Part shown: one piece after another, positions 1-13,749 of the stretch | How positions within the stretch are numbered: position 1 is the first letter of the stretch | How the letters are laid out: each line of letters begins with the position of its first letter | Source of the DNA: Trichuris trichiura | Taxonomy: Eukaryota > Nematoda > Enoplea > Trichinellida > Trichuridae | DNA: 64,000 bases | Direction of reading: 5' to 3' | Assembly: GCA_037903355.1 (NCBI GenBank) | Contig: JBAJFE010000042.1 | Span: 1,686,001-1,750,000, forward strand | The notes under the pieces: generated by a model | What the model was told of the DNA's origin: nothing | Seen by the model: the letters and a program-made list of their open reading frames with translations, nothing else | Databases searched by the model: none | Translations under genes and position numbers: made by a program

Positions 1-229
1 CGATAAACTTATTGTATGTGGATCTTAGTAACAACATAAATCCTGCGTAACAAGCAGGGAGCATCAGGCTGACTGGGAAGACTGCCTTGCTCTCAGCTCT
101 CTGTCGATCGAGCCATGTCCTATGTCTTCGGAAGCAAGCAGTAGACGGCATTAGTGCGCGCATCGGTAGCGGAGACCATTGGCCGCCTACTGACCCAAAG
201 TATAATTCTTATCTCTCCTTATCGCTTTG
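1..229. other. Non-coding, nothing recognised
   Basis: No frame here has protein-like composition or flanking splice signals, and I see no repeat shared with the rest of the window. Confidence 0.3.
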
Positions 230-336
230 TTAGAGGGGTGACTTAAATGAACATACGTGCAAATAAAGCAAGCTATGTTTTTTGGGTGAGTATTCTGTAC
301 GGCCCGCGGCAGCAAAAAGTTCCCCACCCCTAGCCT
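230..336 (+). mobile_element. hAT 3'-end relic (GTF2IRD2-like family)
   Basis: The stretch matches, with many substitutions, the 3' non-coding end of the hAT fragment at 34855-34984: both share a 'GGGGTGACTT' block, an A-rich stretch, 'GTATTCT.TAC' and then the terminus GGCCCGCGGCA.CAAAAA.GTTCCCCAC. The same terminal sequence, inverted, closes the fragment at 36639. GGCCCGCGG...GTTCCCCACCCCTG is a typical hAT terminal inverted repeat. No transposase remains beside it. Confidence 0.6.
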
Positions 337-3300
337 GCAGGGTGTTTCAGCCACCCGTTCATACCCTACGGCTTAGCAAGAGCCTGTTGTTTTCGCTTTC
401 CAGAGCCCTGTGGTCCTTTGGTTCCATTCATTCATCCTTCGGTCAGAGAACAGTTACCATTTGTTTTGGGATTCCAGGATGCGTTCGGCCCTTGTCGCCT
501 TCCTTCTATCCTCAGGTGAACCAGTAGTTGAGGTACGTGTCATTTACACGCGAGTTCAATGTAGAGCGATCATCCTCGAATAGTATTCGCGTTGAATCCA
601 TTTATATCCTAGTTGTTGCTTGGGCGAAGGGCAAAGGCGAGGTACCAAATGGCCACTGGCGCCAGAACACGAAAACAACAGGCTGCCGCTATTTGACCGG
701 AAGGTATAACGGCTATGCCGAAACGTCCATGTGGGGACTTTCTCGTTCATGCCATTTGCTGACCATGTTGAGGTGACTACCCTATTACCCGTGGATATAC
801 ACTCCTGGACAGTCTTTTTCGATGTTACTTTCCTGTCACGGTAAGGTGGAAAGAACTTTAAAAATCTAACAAACAGAATGCTGAACAGTGTTGAATGCAC
901 TGCGTAGGCTGCCCTCCAAAGTTTTGAATTACAAAACTATTTCCAAACCAGCTAGTGACATTTTCTAGTTTGATAGCGTTTCAATGTACGGGTAATGGAG
1001 CAGATGGGTGAACTTGAATGAACTAGTTGATCTTGATTCATGTTCATTTTTCAACTTTCTTAGTAGTTTCTTAGTATTTTATTACTTTATTACAGGAGGA
1101 AACCGTTTATCAAAATTACCACTGACAGTTCTCAGGACAACTTTGCATAACTGATGTCAAATATAGATGTCCCGTTTAAGTTTAACGCCGATTGATGGAT
1201 AAAGGTTGTTCCGAAAACTCTGTAACTGATAACTTCAATAAACGATTTCCTTCCTTAAAGAAATTATGAAATGGCTGCGCATGGAACAACACTATGTTAC
1301 GCCCGTCAGATGAAAATCTTTTTTCTATAGAGGAACGAATCAAGCTTTCACCGGCAATGCTTTTAAACTTGCTACATGCGCCTTTTGACCCTTCATTAGC
1401 CCTTTGTTATTTCTTCTTTGGATATATTGCTTTAGACTGGTTGGCATTTTTTCACCTACAAATAATTTAGATGCCGATATTAATGTCATTTTGCCCATAC
1501 TCGGTTTAATCGCTCATTATACGCTCTTGGTGCATCATATCCACCCGTAAAGCCTTGTCTTCTCTATATAAACTTTTCCATTTAACGGAAAAATTGCTCC
1601 ATCGTTCAACGGCGCTGTACGGATCAGTTTTCCATTCTTCTGAATACAAGAGCCTTACAGTTAAAACTTTTCAAACTTTTATGTTGCATTACTTTCTTAA
1701 CTTTAAATACAGAAGAGCTGGTTGCAGTGAGGCTAGATTTTGTTTTGAATACGATGAATAAACATCAAGCACACCGGCCGTACCTCTTTTCTCTTAACGA
1801 TGCCTATTCCTCTCTGAACCGTAGACATGGGATAAACCATAACTGATTATTTAACAATTAGTACGTTTGCGCACGCGTGCAAGTGTTTGTTCATATTGTT
1901 CCAGATGATTAGTGATTATTTTTCTATGCTTACGTAATCACTTAAAAAGCTTTCAGCTGCTAAAAGGAATTCATCCGTGAACTGTATTTACGAGACAAGC
2001 TGTAGAGTTTTTCTTTAAGAAGAAAGTCTTGAACAAGCAGCTGCTGTTAATATTTCAAATAAATAAGCGGCAACAGACGTGAAATACTAGCTTCAAGTTA
2101 ACTTTCTAGCACTGAAGTTTAATATGGATAAACAGGTAAAACAAGATTGCTAAAGACACTTATCCAACAATTTCAAAGTATTTAAGAAATCAATGAATGT
2201 TCTATAATTTAGTAAAACAGTCGAACCTGAAAACTCATTATAGCCTATTTATGGATGAGTGCTGCTGAACGCTATTAAGATTTGATTTTATTTGCGTGAT
2301 GAAAACTTGATCTAAATCCACCTTTATTGGATACATTCTGCCTAATCAGCTATGTGACGACTGCATTCCTGTTACCTTAAATAGATCTTTGCGACAAGTG
2401 CAGAAATGCTCTTTCTATTAGTACGGACGAAATGTGTCAACAAACTTCCAAAGAAACGAAAGTACCAAAGGAAGTAGTGTTAACTCTAAAGTAAGCCATA
2501 AAGGTATCCTATTCATTATGGGCAACGAAGGACATTCAGCATTCCTTCTTGAATAAGCAATCACGTAGACCTTTATCCATAACTAACTGCGCGCTTTGGT
2601 TTGCACTTTTGGCTTTGCATTACCCTAGAGATCAGACTTATTGTATCAATCTCATTTACCGCGCAACTACATAAACACATTAGAATCTGGATGCTTTTTG
2701 CAATATTGTAACTGTTCATATTGCAATCGCTGGAGAGTTCAAAAAGATGGCAGACAGAATGACAATGAATAGATTTGCATGTCTATTAGACGCGTGCTGC
2801 TGAACCATTCATGGAATGCTATTAAGAATTCAAAAGTCATTTATTTAACCAACGTGGTCATGTGATGATACTTCCACGTTTGCGTTGTTGAAACACGGTG
2901 TAGTTTATACTGTCACTATTTTCTGCCCTAAACTAGATACACAAACTTTGCCATCTAACGAAATGCTTGTTAAACGATCTAATTTTTAATGGAATCGTTT
3001 AGCTATTTAAAAAGATTACTGTAAAGCCATTCTTTCACCTTTAACTGCATCAACAAAAGTTTTACACGATTGTTCCTACTAGACCAAGTCAGTTCAGTAA
3101 CGTGGATTGGTCTTTTGCGTCTGCATTACTGAAAAGTTTGAAATAAGCGTGCGACTACCACCATGTTCAGTGATAATATTTGTTGGTGTAGGACATGTAA
3201 ACAAGGTGGCCTTTAAGAGTGTTTCCTGATTCTTCTGTGGAAGTATCTAAATCTTAATTCTCTTCAAGTTTTTTCCGCCGAAACAGGTACATTTTAGAAT

Positions 3301-5406
3301 ACCATGGACAAACAATTGTACTGAATAAGCCAAACTGAACTCTGCATCTAATTTCCAAGCACAAGATGGTTTTATAAAACCTGTTTTTAGCGAAGAGCTG
3401 AAAGCTCATGTCAGAGTTTGCATCAGCATTTTTCTAAGTGGCTTAACCTGCATATTAAAACTGGCAGTTAGTTACATGCGTTTTGCCGGGATAGCAGCTC
3501 GTTCTGTTATGCAAAAATGTGACGTTAACCTAATGCAGTGGAATTTTTCTTCAGATTGCACAACTGTTTTCAGCAAACTTACCTGGTTTACACAGTTAAA
3601 CCTGATGAGATGCTAACCTAGTCAGATATCTGATGTGACTAACTGATTGCCGAAATATTAATAACAGAACCTTTGGTATCATGGGTAAAACTTCTACTAG
3701 AAAAAGTTATGCGCCGTCTCTCTCTCTCTCTCTACTCTTTTGTGAATGATGCGTATTTACAGTACGAAATCACTCGTTACTGTGTCGTTGTCCATTTGAG
3801 GCCAATTGGAATTAGTAATTGTGAGCCAAGTTTCAACTGCTACATTATTAAATGGAACGAGCCAGTAAAGCAGTGTCGCATGATCCATGGGCTTCAACGT
3901 CGGGTGGTAAACAGTTTCATCATCTGCAAGTCGATTAAGTCCCACTTTCAATCCGTGTTTTAAACGATTGCCAACAAATTAGATCACAAAGAGATGATTA
4001 ACGGAGCACCTGCATCAGCCATAAAAGCTATGCCTGGGGATTGAGCAGCATTAATAAAGGAAATGAATTGACAACGTGCTCACCCTAGCGACCCTTCTCG
4101 ATAGACGTTCAGCAAGGTTCAGCGATTGTATTAAAATCAATTAGCTTGCAATTTGCTGGGAAATTAAGCTAAACGGCAGACAGTGCCTCTCGAGGCTTTC
4201 ATCGAACGACCGACTATTGAAAGCTTTATAATCGAGAACAGACCAATCAAAAGGACTTCTCAGAAACGATCCCGCTCAGCTAAATAGCACGGCTGCTCTG
4301 AGGGCATTAATATACACAATGCAATTAAAAGGACAGTTGCTAGAAATTGCTTCTCAATGCATTTTCACAGATTTTCGGAAATTCATTTGTAGTTTCGCTA
4401 TTTATCGATTGTCATAAACCTTGGCTAACCGGAAGGAAGGCAACGTCCCTTATTGTCTCTCCACATTTCTCAGTAATTCAGCGACAGTAAGTTTGCTGTT
4501 TCCAGAAACCAACGCCCCATTCGTTTATAGTGAAATCAGTTACGCAAAAAAATGAGCTGAGCCATTTCTGAAAGCTTATTAACAAATTAAGTAGATTTTT
4601 CCTGTTGAGCTGCAACATGAATCTCCCTCACTACCCTGTTTGAAAGTAAACCTTTAAGACCAGAACTCAAAACAGTTTTGCTGCTCAACCTGAAATCGTT
4701 ACTAAAAATGTCGTACTTTTCCCCACGTCATTTCAGAGTTTGACTCTACACCATGCACTCTTAGAACCTCGTTTAAGATCTTAAACATACAAGCATTAAG
4801 ACTTTACTTAAAAGAGCTATTGCATTGCATGAGGTGCTGTCTAATTTTGCTTTACCTTACGTAAAATGGAAGAGATTTCCGATAACGATTTCTCATGCGC
4901 TACCTGTTTTAAGCAGTCTATTGCAGAGTTATATTTACTTACTGAATATTTCAAACCTTTATGGCGACTACAAATTCTCATGTGATTCAACGCGTGTTAA
5001 CTTGCAGACTACATCAAGGCGAGAAAGTGCTTTCAATGCCTTTCGAAATGGAATATTAGTGAGAAGAACATCCTTTAGGGAAACCTTAATAAAGACTACA
5101 TTCAGAATACTCATAAAGAGAAGAAACACCTAGTGCCTGTAAATAAAATTCATAAAGAAGATTTCATAGGCAAATTTTAAGTTTTGTTGGCAGTCATGTT
5201 AAAACGTTTAAGGCAGTTTTAAAAAGACAGCTTTGCAACAATCCCTTTTTTGTTGAACTTTTAAATTCCAAGAAGTGTATATACTCCCTTTTGTGCGAAA
5301 CCTACTGAACTGAAAAAAATACAATGCCGCAATGTGCCGCAACGAATTAACCATGCCATTCTGGCTTCGCTCTGCGAGTCATCGCCGGATCTTTTAGTTG
5401 CACTGC
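337..5406. other. Intergenic, no gene recognised
   Basis: AT-rich sequence of about 5 kb with only short chance frames, none with protein-like composition or convincing splice sites. A short (TC)n run lies near 3719-3734. Two stretches (about 2250-2290 and 2795-2835) share 'GTGCTGCTGAAC' and 'GCTATTAAGA' in the same order, hinting at an old degenerate duplication. Because the NK1 gene follows on the minus strand, this is its 3' flank. Confidence 0.35.
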
Positions 5407-5412
5407 TTTATT
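5407..5412 (-). promoter_or_regulatory. Polyadenylation signal AATAAA of the NK1 gene
   Basis: A perfect AATAAA reads on the minus strand about 70 nt past the homeobox stop codon, a normal distance for a short 3' UTR. The cleavage site is not determined. Confidence 0.45.
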
Positions 5413-5484
5413 CCGTGCTCATCATAGTTTGCGGTACTTCAATGAATGAGCAGATACACATATAAGCGAGCTTAATTGATTTCA

Positions 5485-6424
<940 letters not shown>

Positions 6425-6701
6425 TGGAGACTGTGGACTGGTGAAAGGCAGCTTCGTTTCCACTGCGTGACTCAAAGAGCACGTCGTTGTCAGATGTCAA
6501 CTTTTCTTCATTTAAATCTAAGATATCCACCACAAGAAAACTTTTTTTTGACGTAGAAGAACTGTAATCATGGACATATCCAGCTGTACTTCCTTCATCA
6601 TCATATGATGGAGCATCCTTCAAAGTTGCGTCCACAAAATCAGATAGTGGAGGGTTTTTAAACGTTTTTGAATAGCCTGTTTGTTCTTCAAAACTGCTCA
6701 T
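6425..6701 (-). CDS. NK1-class homeobox protein, exon 1
   Basis: Exon 1 encodes residues 1-92 plus the first base of codon 93. I start at the ATG at 6701 (MSSFEEQ); the frame stays open a little further upstream, but only with a GTG, and the ATG has A at -3. Residues about 52-63 (KKSFLVVDILDL) match the short conserved N-terminal motif of NK-class proteins (the TN/EH1-like 'FSV.DILD' peptide), which binds Groucho-type co-repressors in relatives. That motif and the homeodomain in the next exon, joined by matching splice phase, are strong evidence for one gene. The total of 274 residues is short for the class (fly slouch is much longer), so an additional upstream exon cannot be excluded, although nothing in the sequence demands it. 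Confidence 0.8.
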
Positions 6702-6728
6702 CTTTCGACTGAACGTTGAACGCCGCAC

Positions 6729-7145
6729 CTCTGTTGGACAGCCAATTTCAACGCTTTGATGAGTTTAGATGCAACAGTTCATTGGTAGATACGTCTCTTG
6801 AATCGATTACTCTAGCCGAATAGCTTAAGCCTTTCTCAGGCGGCCGCTAATCGACAAGATATTCTACCAATCACAGTTGAATAGGGACGAACCGTTTACT
6901 TGTTGCAAAGCAGTGTTGTTAATTTCGAGTTTACTATTCTAATAAACTAAACTTTTTTCCTAAGCCATTACTGCGCTGCAAGGTAAACTGAAATTTTGCC
7001 ATAGGAAATGCTTCTGTCTAGTTGGCTAACGGTTGACTTTTCTAGGCAGAAGCAAAGCATAACTACGCTTTAACTGCCGTGCATTTCCAGCGTTAATTGT
7101 AAGAGAGGCTCTCACAGCAATTAAAAGCCGCCTATAAAGGTAACA
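6729..7145. promoter_or_regulatory. Upstream flank of the NK1 gene
   Basis: No coding signal. By position it is the 5' UTR and promoter-proximal region of the minus-strand homeobox gene. I cannot point to a clear TATA box or initiator. Confidence 0.3.
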
Positions 7146-7148
7146 GAA

Positions 7149-7358
<210 letters not shown>

Positions 7359-8720
7359 CCAGTTAACGTTTTATCGATCAAAGTATAAGATCAACCGCCA
7401 TACATCCGTAAGAATAGTTTGCGCATATCTTTGTTTCATAAATAATCATGGCAGTGTGAGAACAGTGATAGCAGATGATAACTTATGTACAAACAAAATT
7501 TCACGCCGTATGAAAACGGAATATCTCTGTTAAGATCATGTACTCACAAAATAAAAATATTTATTTTTGATTAGAATGCACTTTTCATGTTTTGACGTTC
7601 CTTGCCGATACACGTTAAGCTGAATGTTCATGTGAGACTTAAAAACGATCAATTGTACCATTTTGCTGTACCCCTATCAGCGGTAAAAACATTTTAAAAT
7701 TCTGCTATGGTGCCTTGTGCATTCGTTCCTCTTAGGTAAGCTTCAGCCAGAGCCAAAACCCTTTTGCTCTTCTTTTGTCTATTCGCCTCCGCTCGTTGTC
7801 ACTTGTTTGGTATTTTTTGTCAGTATAATTTTAATGCAGTCCTACTGCTTTTAAAAGCTCGGGATTAAATCATAAGTTTTATTACATAATCGTCAAGTTC
7901 ATCTATGGAGCTAAACTTACAGAAAATTAAAATACAAACGAAGTGTTCATGGGTTTTTCGTAGTAAAATGCTTTGACTTTTTCAACACCTTTCACGCCAC
8001 ATGTTGATAGACTGTCTCATTGGAATTTGCCGAATCTTGTTGCGGGTGATACTTATGCTCTAACGGCTTAAAGACCCGTTGTTATCTATGAACGAACTAC
8101 CTTTAACAAATAGTTCAATCAGTTATGTCTAGTTCATTCTAGTTTTTCAGTAGTGTCTGGAACATCCCGCAAACATTTTCAGACTAGCACCATCATATGC
8201 CCGTGAGGAGACTGAACTTTTGGACAACCTGTGCTGCATTGGGCAAACAGCTATGCATGCATACACAGAGCTTATTGAAACTTATTGCAGACTCCCGTAT
8301 TTTCTATTTTATTAGAATACTTGAACTGTCAAACCGATGTCCAATTTGCGAATTTTGAAAGAGAACAATGTAAGATTTATTCTGATTTTCTTACGCGAAA
8401 ACAACAAATTATACTAAGTTGACTAGGGTCTATTAATATTTCTAAAATTCTTTTGCATTCATAATAATTGATAAAATAATAAGTAATAAAGGCTATTACT
8501 AGCTTTCAAAAATTTTATTGAAACAAGGTGCACGGCAAATTCGTCGCGTAAGTAGATGCATAGGTACCACAAACGCAATGAAACGCAAAAAGCGTTTATT
8601 TCTTCACGTTGCATTCACCAATCTCTCCTATTCCCTTCGCTCACATATACATACGTTTTTCTCATCAATAAGAAGAGGGTACTGCTGGTTATTATTTGAC
8701 AATGACCCCGCAAATCCTAG
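7359..8720. other. Intergenic, nothing recognised
   Basis: AT-rich, only short chance frames and no repeat shared with other parts of the window. Confidence 0.3.
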
Positions 8721-8812
8721 GCTGGGACCTGCATGCGGCTTTCAACCAAGTGCGCCGCAAATGCTCGGTTGAAAGCCAAATGTAGCGTCTGAAAAAGGTT
8801 CAGGAAGTGTCC
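8721..8812. repeat. Imperfect inverted repeat (hairpin)
   Basis: GGCTTTCAACC near 8732 is mirrored by GGTTGAAAGCC near 8766, and an outer CTGGGAC/GTCCCAG pair flanks them (8723 and 8806). This could be the tip of a short foldback element; no target-site duplication was found. Confidence 0.4.
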
Positions 8813-9888
8813 CAGACAAGCCCCAAGCAACTGTTAAGCGACAAACACAACATGTGTTCACGGGAATTCAGCGCAGTCGCTCAGCACCTAGGTAGAATAG
8901 GGAGGCGCCAATCGCCCTGCCACAGAAAGGTTTGAGAAAGGCATGCTTACTCTGCCAGGCACAGGCTTCTAGAGAGTTTGTATGGTTGAAAATACAGCAC
9001 AGGTCTATGTACAACTGTTAAGTACAAACGGTTTGTTTCCGGATTGCGTATAACATCAAAAAATCGCCAGTAGTTGGTGCATGAATAGTGCAAGAAAGTA
9101 CTAGCAGTCAAGCTGTATATGCTCGTTCAGCATCCGCTGCTTTACCTTTCGCTAATTGGGCGGATATGAAAACGTTAAACAGAAAATTCAAGAAATACAG
9201 AAATCATATGATCTAATCTGTGGGCAGTGATGACTTCATGCGCCGTCCTACTCCTTGCTCCATCCGTTTGCTTCAGTAGCTATTTCAATGATCATATTAA
9301 GCGCTACCTTATCATGTGCCCAAGTAACCCTTATTTTGTTTAATGACAACTTCATTAGAAAGGACTTAAAATATCGTCAGTTCAGACATGATAAGGAGAA
9401 TAGCCCTATTCATCTAACAGCTATTTCCGCTGAAACTGAGCACTGCCTGGAACTAATAAAGGAAGGCTCGATCGGCAGTATATTGTGTCAGTAGGGGTAG
9501 GATGCAAGTCTCTTGTGCTCAAGACTTCATGTTCCATAACTTCTGAAACTTACTCAATGTCAGCGTACGCTTTAGACTACGTTCTTTAGGCTATTCTATT
9601 CTCCTTTTCAAATCTGTTCCAGTTCTGCTTTGGCTTGTTCCACGAACTGTTTGAACTCATCCTAAAAATTGTTAACTGAGAATTCACCTGTAGGCAACTT
9701 TTCTTCGTGAATATCATGTTGCTTCTTGAAATTATCAAGCTAATCTTATTAGATTAAACTTGAGGTAAGGATTGCCGTTTAGTATTAGAATAAATGTTAG
9801 CGTTATTCCATATCGTAACAGGACTAATGCCAAGTTTCCCGCTGAACACTTTTGCCAAAGCTACGCAGAAAATACTTTTCCAAGTTCC
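8813..9888. other. Intergenic, nothing firm
   Basis: The only protein-like hint is a short plus-strand frame near 9288-9494 that opens with a hydrophobic stretch (MIILSATLSCA), but it has no supporting splice signals or family resemblance. Confidence 0.25.
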
Positions 9889-10261
9889 TCAATCATACAC
9901 CTTTGTAACTGCGTTTCGAACACCCAGCTTTTCCCGTAATGTGTTTTGAACAGTTCTGAATGGTTTTTCGCTCTTCTTAATGTCAGAGGTTGTATCAGCG
10001 TTCATCAGCGCCATACCTACCGCACATTGAAAACATCCCGATGGATTTGCGTTCAATGTCTCTACCTCTTTTACGTTCCCGTTTTTTTTTACGGAACTTC
10101 GATTCATTTTCGATGACAGTGTCAATAATAAAGGTGGAGCGATTCTCCAGTAGGACAAATGACACGAATAAATCTGACAAATTCTGCTCAAGGTAGGCGT
10201 TGAAACTTTTTGTTAACAAAAAGTGAGAGCCTTCAGAGAATTGATAAAAAACTTTTGACAT
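9889..10261 (-). pseudogene. Unknown ORF pair, frameshifted at a T9 run
   Basis: Two minus-strand frames with protein-like composition abut: one opens at the ATG at 10261 (MSKVFYQFSEG...) and is sensible to about 10095, then turns Lys/Arg-rich; the other is sensible from about 10080 (NGNVKEVETLN...) to a stop at 9889. The switch lies at a run of nine T (10082-10090), so a one-base slip in that homopolymer would join them into about 124 residues. I do not recognise the protein. It has a CFQC pair and no membrane segment or signal peptide. It could be a decayed gene, an assembly error in the homopolymer, or chance. Confidence 0.3.
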
Positions 10262-11640
10262 GAAGCTTGAGATTCAAAAATACCTAAACTTAATTTGGTC
10301 AAATACAGCAAATGCCAGTTGAACGCGCGAATGAGATCTTAAAATAGAACAGCGAAAGCAATGGATCACAAAGACTTTAGCCCAGCCGAGTATCAGCTGT
10401 CTACGGTGTCGTGGACAAGCCACGGAACAGATCAATAAAATATAGGCTGTTGGATTATAGGAACGTACTCTATATAACCTGAGAATTTTGGAGTAACACG
10501 GTTACGGTGCGTCGGTGTGACGGAAGGTTGCTTGTTCTCTTTGCATTAATACAGTGTCTGTCATTACGGCTGTCGCGAGGTTTGATACCTGACAGTGTGT
10601 AGATTCACCGTGTCGCGAGATTTGATACCTGACGTACGGAAAACGCTTATACTGGTCATGTGGCAAAATATCCTATATAATTTGAATGGTTTGACTGTCT
10701 GGCGATTTTTTGACTTACAACAACAACAGCAGTTATAACTGTAATGAAAGTCTATTGGTGCTGGCAATGGTGACAAACTTGACTAGAGCAGTAGCGTTCT
10801 CAGTGTAACTGAGAGGTTGAAATTTGTTGACCTTATACAGAAAAAAAATAAATCATATGCAGCGGTCACTAAGATGTACCGTACGAGTAAATCTTCATTT
10901 CTGAAAATTGCATAGAACAAAGACAGAAATTGCAGTAGTTTCAATGCTGCGCCACGAACAACAAAGGTAGCATCTACATCGCGTGACAGAGCATTAGTGA
11001 AAATGGAAAAAGCGTTGCATACCAAGGTTAGAGATATGAGTAGGAAAAGTGCACATAGTGGTAGATAAGCGTTGAGGGGAAAAGAACTTGACTTATATAA
11101 ATATAGACATAAAAAGTGTGATGACAAAGGCACAGACGAGGAAACGAAAGCAAGAAATCGAAAGCTGCATAGATTTAAAGTGGTTTACGGCAATCTCCAC
11201 TCGGGTTTACACGGTCATCTGCTGACCAGGCATTCACTTTTGTCTTGGCCACAAATGACAGCAGGAATCGAGGGCTCATTTGCTCTGGCCTTCCGCGTGA
11301 ATGCTGACCTACGGTATCACCGTGGCATACATTATCGGCGCCAGTGTATCATAAGGTACAGCCTAATACAAGTGGCTTAATACCGGGTCGCTGCCACCAT
11401 CACTCCAGCTCTATCTGAGAGGATTATCAGTGCACTTACTTGAATACAGTACCCTAGCTTCACCTCCGTATAAAAAGGATGAAAAAGTGAGAAAAGGGCT
11501 CTTTTAGTCTCGTTAGTTTTATTCGTTCGTCTACGTCGCTAACTGTGTCCTTTTCATTCTTCACGGGCTAGCTGGCCCTCCTCTCCCGGTTCGTTCTTAG
11601 TTGTCCACTATACCCTGAAACTATTATTCTACTATACGCA
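10262..11640. other. Intergenic with a short direct duplication
   Basis: The block GTCGCGAG.TTTGATACCTGAC occurs twice, at about 10572-10594 and 10611-10634. Nothing else is recognised; frames in 10783-11133 are hydrophobic and AT-driven. Confidence 0.35.
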
Positions 11641-12135
11641 CCCTCGATAGAAATACTGCCAAATCTTCACTACGTTTGCGGCTCTTTCCCCACTGCAGAC
11701 GCGGTAACACTCATAATGCTCGCAATGGATACACTGACACCAGAGACAGTGAATACATATTGGAACAAGCTGGGCAGTAAAGCTGTCACTGAATTCCAAA
11801 AATACGCAGTGGCAGTTGCACGGGTAAGGGTGACCATCAGAATGACCAAAGAAAACAGCAGTGAAAGACTAGCAAACTCCCTTAAAGAAGAGGTAAACGA
11901 GCTCATCAAAAATTGAGAAAAAGCTGACGAACAAGGAAATCAAAAAGCTACTTAGTTCTTCCATCGAAGAGGATGAAGAAAACCAACTAGACCAGGCGAG
12001 TTGAAAATACTGCAGAAGTTTAGTGAGGTCTTATGCCACCAATGGACAGCCAAGGAAAAAACAATGGATTACGATCTTTTGGCAGAACGCACTATAAGAG
12101 TGCGAGATACAGAACTGATGCGACGCGACTTCTCT
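11640..12135 (+). pseudogene. Probable Tigger/jerky-like transposase C-terminal relic
   Basis: Plus-strand frames read ADAVTLIMLAMDTLTPETV then NTYWNKLGSKAVTEF (about 11695-11800), resembling the segment after the DDE core of Tigger/jerky-type (pogo superfamily) transposases, where a helix ends in '...P.T...CW.KL.P'. After a stop at 11914 the adjoining frame gives LTNKEIKKLL and, after a frameshift, KEKTMDYDLLAERT, an acidic tail like that of Tigger proteins. Stops and frameshifts make it inactive. The DDE part and the terminal repeats were not found. The call rests on motif resemblance only. Confidence 0.4.
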
Positions 12136-12570
12136 ATTCAGCGTCCAACAGACTGAAATGACAAGTAAGGATAGCTACCAATTATGATGTTTTTCAAGCA
12201 GACTTGGAAAGAATACGGGTGCGCTACGGATGATTTCCAACCATCAACCTCATTCGCTATTGATATCACCCAAAAACGTCAGCTTCTTGTCCTCTGCCTT
12301 ATTTGGCTTCAGAAAAAAATGGTTCTGATAATCCCACTGTCATGTAGCCAGAAGCTTCGGAGCAATCCACCTTAGCGTTGCAGCAGATGGGACAAAAGCA
12401 ACTGCGCCCTATTCATCGTGCAATGTATCTTTCATAATCACTATTATTTTACTTCTTCGTAGTTTCAAGCTCCTGTGTGGGTTTTTGAATAGGCACTTTA
12501 AGTATCCACCTGAAATATGATTTAAACTGAGAACTCTCCACCGTCAAATCGTGTTATTTGTGTAACATGA
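12136..12570. other. Non-coding, nothing recognised
   Basis: No protein-like frame, repeat or terminal structure seen between the Tigger-like relic and the dispersed-repeat block that follows. Confidence 0.3.
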
Positions 12571-12985
12571 AGTCACTGGCTGCTGGCAGTGGTCAGCAGG
12601 AAGCCGTAGATAAAAGTGGGACAGGTGGTGCGGCATCTTGCGCAGAGAAGAAGAATTGCAAGACCCCCACCACTAAGTGGCCTGAAGCAGACCCGATTAA
12701 TTAGGACACAGGCGCAGGTAAGGTCATTATAACTAGAAAAGGAGAAAAGATTTTTTGGGGTCTTTTCATGCTCACCCCTCGCAAGAGCAGGCGGCGACTT
12801 CAAAGGAGGTCAACTGGGTACTGTACGTCTGTCAGCCATCCTGTCCTGCCCTAGCCTAAGCCTAAGCCTACACATAAGGTGTGACGGTACATTGTCCAGT
12901 GTTCAGTGACCCGCAGTAAGATGTCGCTCCCGTTGTTCCGCTGACCAGTGATACTGCCGCCTGCTCTTGCTGGAGGGGGAGCGGG
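12571..12985 (+). mobile_element. Relic of hAT 5' non-coding region
   Basis: The stretch shares ordered blocks with the 5' non-coding part of the hAT at 44370: 'TTCAAAGGAGGTCAA.TGGG', then 'CCTGCCCTAGCCTAAGC' followed by 'ACACATAA.GTGT'. Its right part (12890-12945) also matches 35010-35060. These are dispersed-repeat fragments with no coding capacity. Confidence 0.5.
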
Positions 12986-13194
12986 GACGAGCCTGAAAAG
13001 ATCAGATTTTTGGGTTGAAAGCTGATGCACTTTGTTCTGGTCATTATGACACATCTTGCACAATTTGATTTAGTTTTTCTTTTTTTCTTTCTTCATAACG
13101 GGTGCGTTTTGTAAGTGTTTCTTGTAAAAAGTTTTGCGGTTTACAACCCATTCTTTAAAACAACGTTTATGAAATAAACGTTAATTTGCGAAGC

Positions 13195-13222
13195 TTTCGG
13201 GTCAATCGAGACCCATCTTCAG
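13195..13222 (-). ncRNA. Hammerhead-ribozyme-like core
   Basis: On the minus strand CTGAAGA is followed by a TGGGTC/GACCC stem and GAAA, matching the CUGANGA...GAAA hammerhead arrangement. Whether stem I and the cleavage site form is not established. Confidence 0.45.
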
Positions 13223-13720
13223 CGCTGAGTGTGCCGCTCGTCAGGTTGGTTTTCATGATATAACATGAAATTTCGTCTTTTTCGCAACTTAAAAGTTATG
13301 AAATAAATGTTATTTTAAAGAACTGGTTGTAAACGGCAAAATGTTTTACAAGAAACGCTTACAAAACGCACCCGTTATGAAGAAAGAAAAACTAAATCAA
13401 AATGTGCATTCGGGCACGAGAAACAAGGAGGACGAAGAATGGCGGAGAAGAAAGAAGGTAAAGACGCAGAGATGACAGTTTAAAACCCGTTTGTTTAAAA
13501 CAGACGGGTGTATATCGTTTGTTTGCTCGTTGTTGACCTTTGTTAGTGTTGTCGCCGTCGTTGAAGGTCGGCTGGGTGCTCACTGCACCGTCTGACTGAC
13601 TAGGTGGGACCAAAGCTCGACGGCTCAAGATGGAGCTGACGGTTGAGGTCTCTGCCAAAGTCGGTCAGATGGAGTGGTTTGATAACCTGCTGACCGACCC
13701 GAAGGGTGGCACACTTAGCG

Positions 13721-13749
13721 CTGATGACGGGTCTCGATTGACCCAAAAG
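13721..13749 (+). ncRNA. Degenerate hammerhead-like core
   Basis: CTGATGA, then GGGTC...GACCC, then AAAA in place of GAAA. The lost G predicts a weak or inactive ribozyme. Confidence 0.4.

Noticed and set aside
9288..9494. Short secreted protein starting MIILSATLSCA
   Set aside because: The hydrophobic start is weak, the rest has no Cys pattern or homology, and no splice or poly(A) signal supports it.
12840..12880. Telomere-like GCCTAAGCCTAAGCC repeats
   Set aside because: Only two or three units, and the same block recurs within hAT 5' regions (39950, 44700, 63205), so it is transposon sequence.
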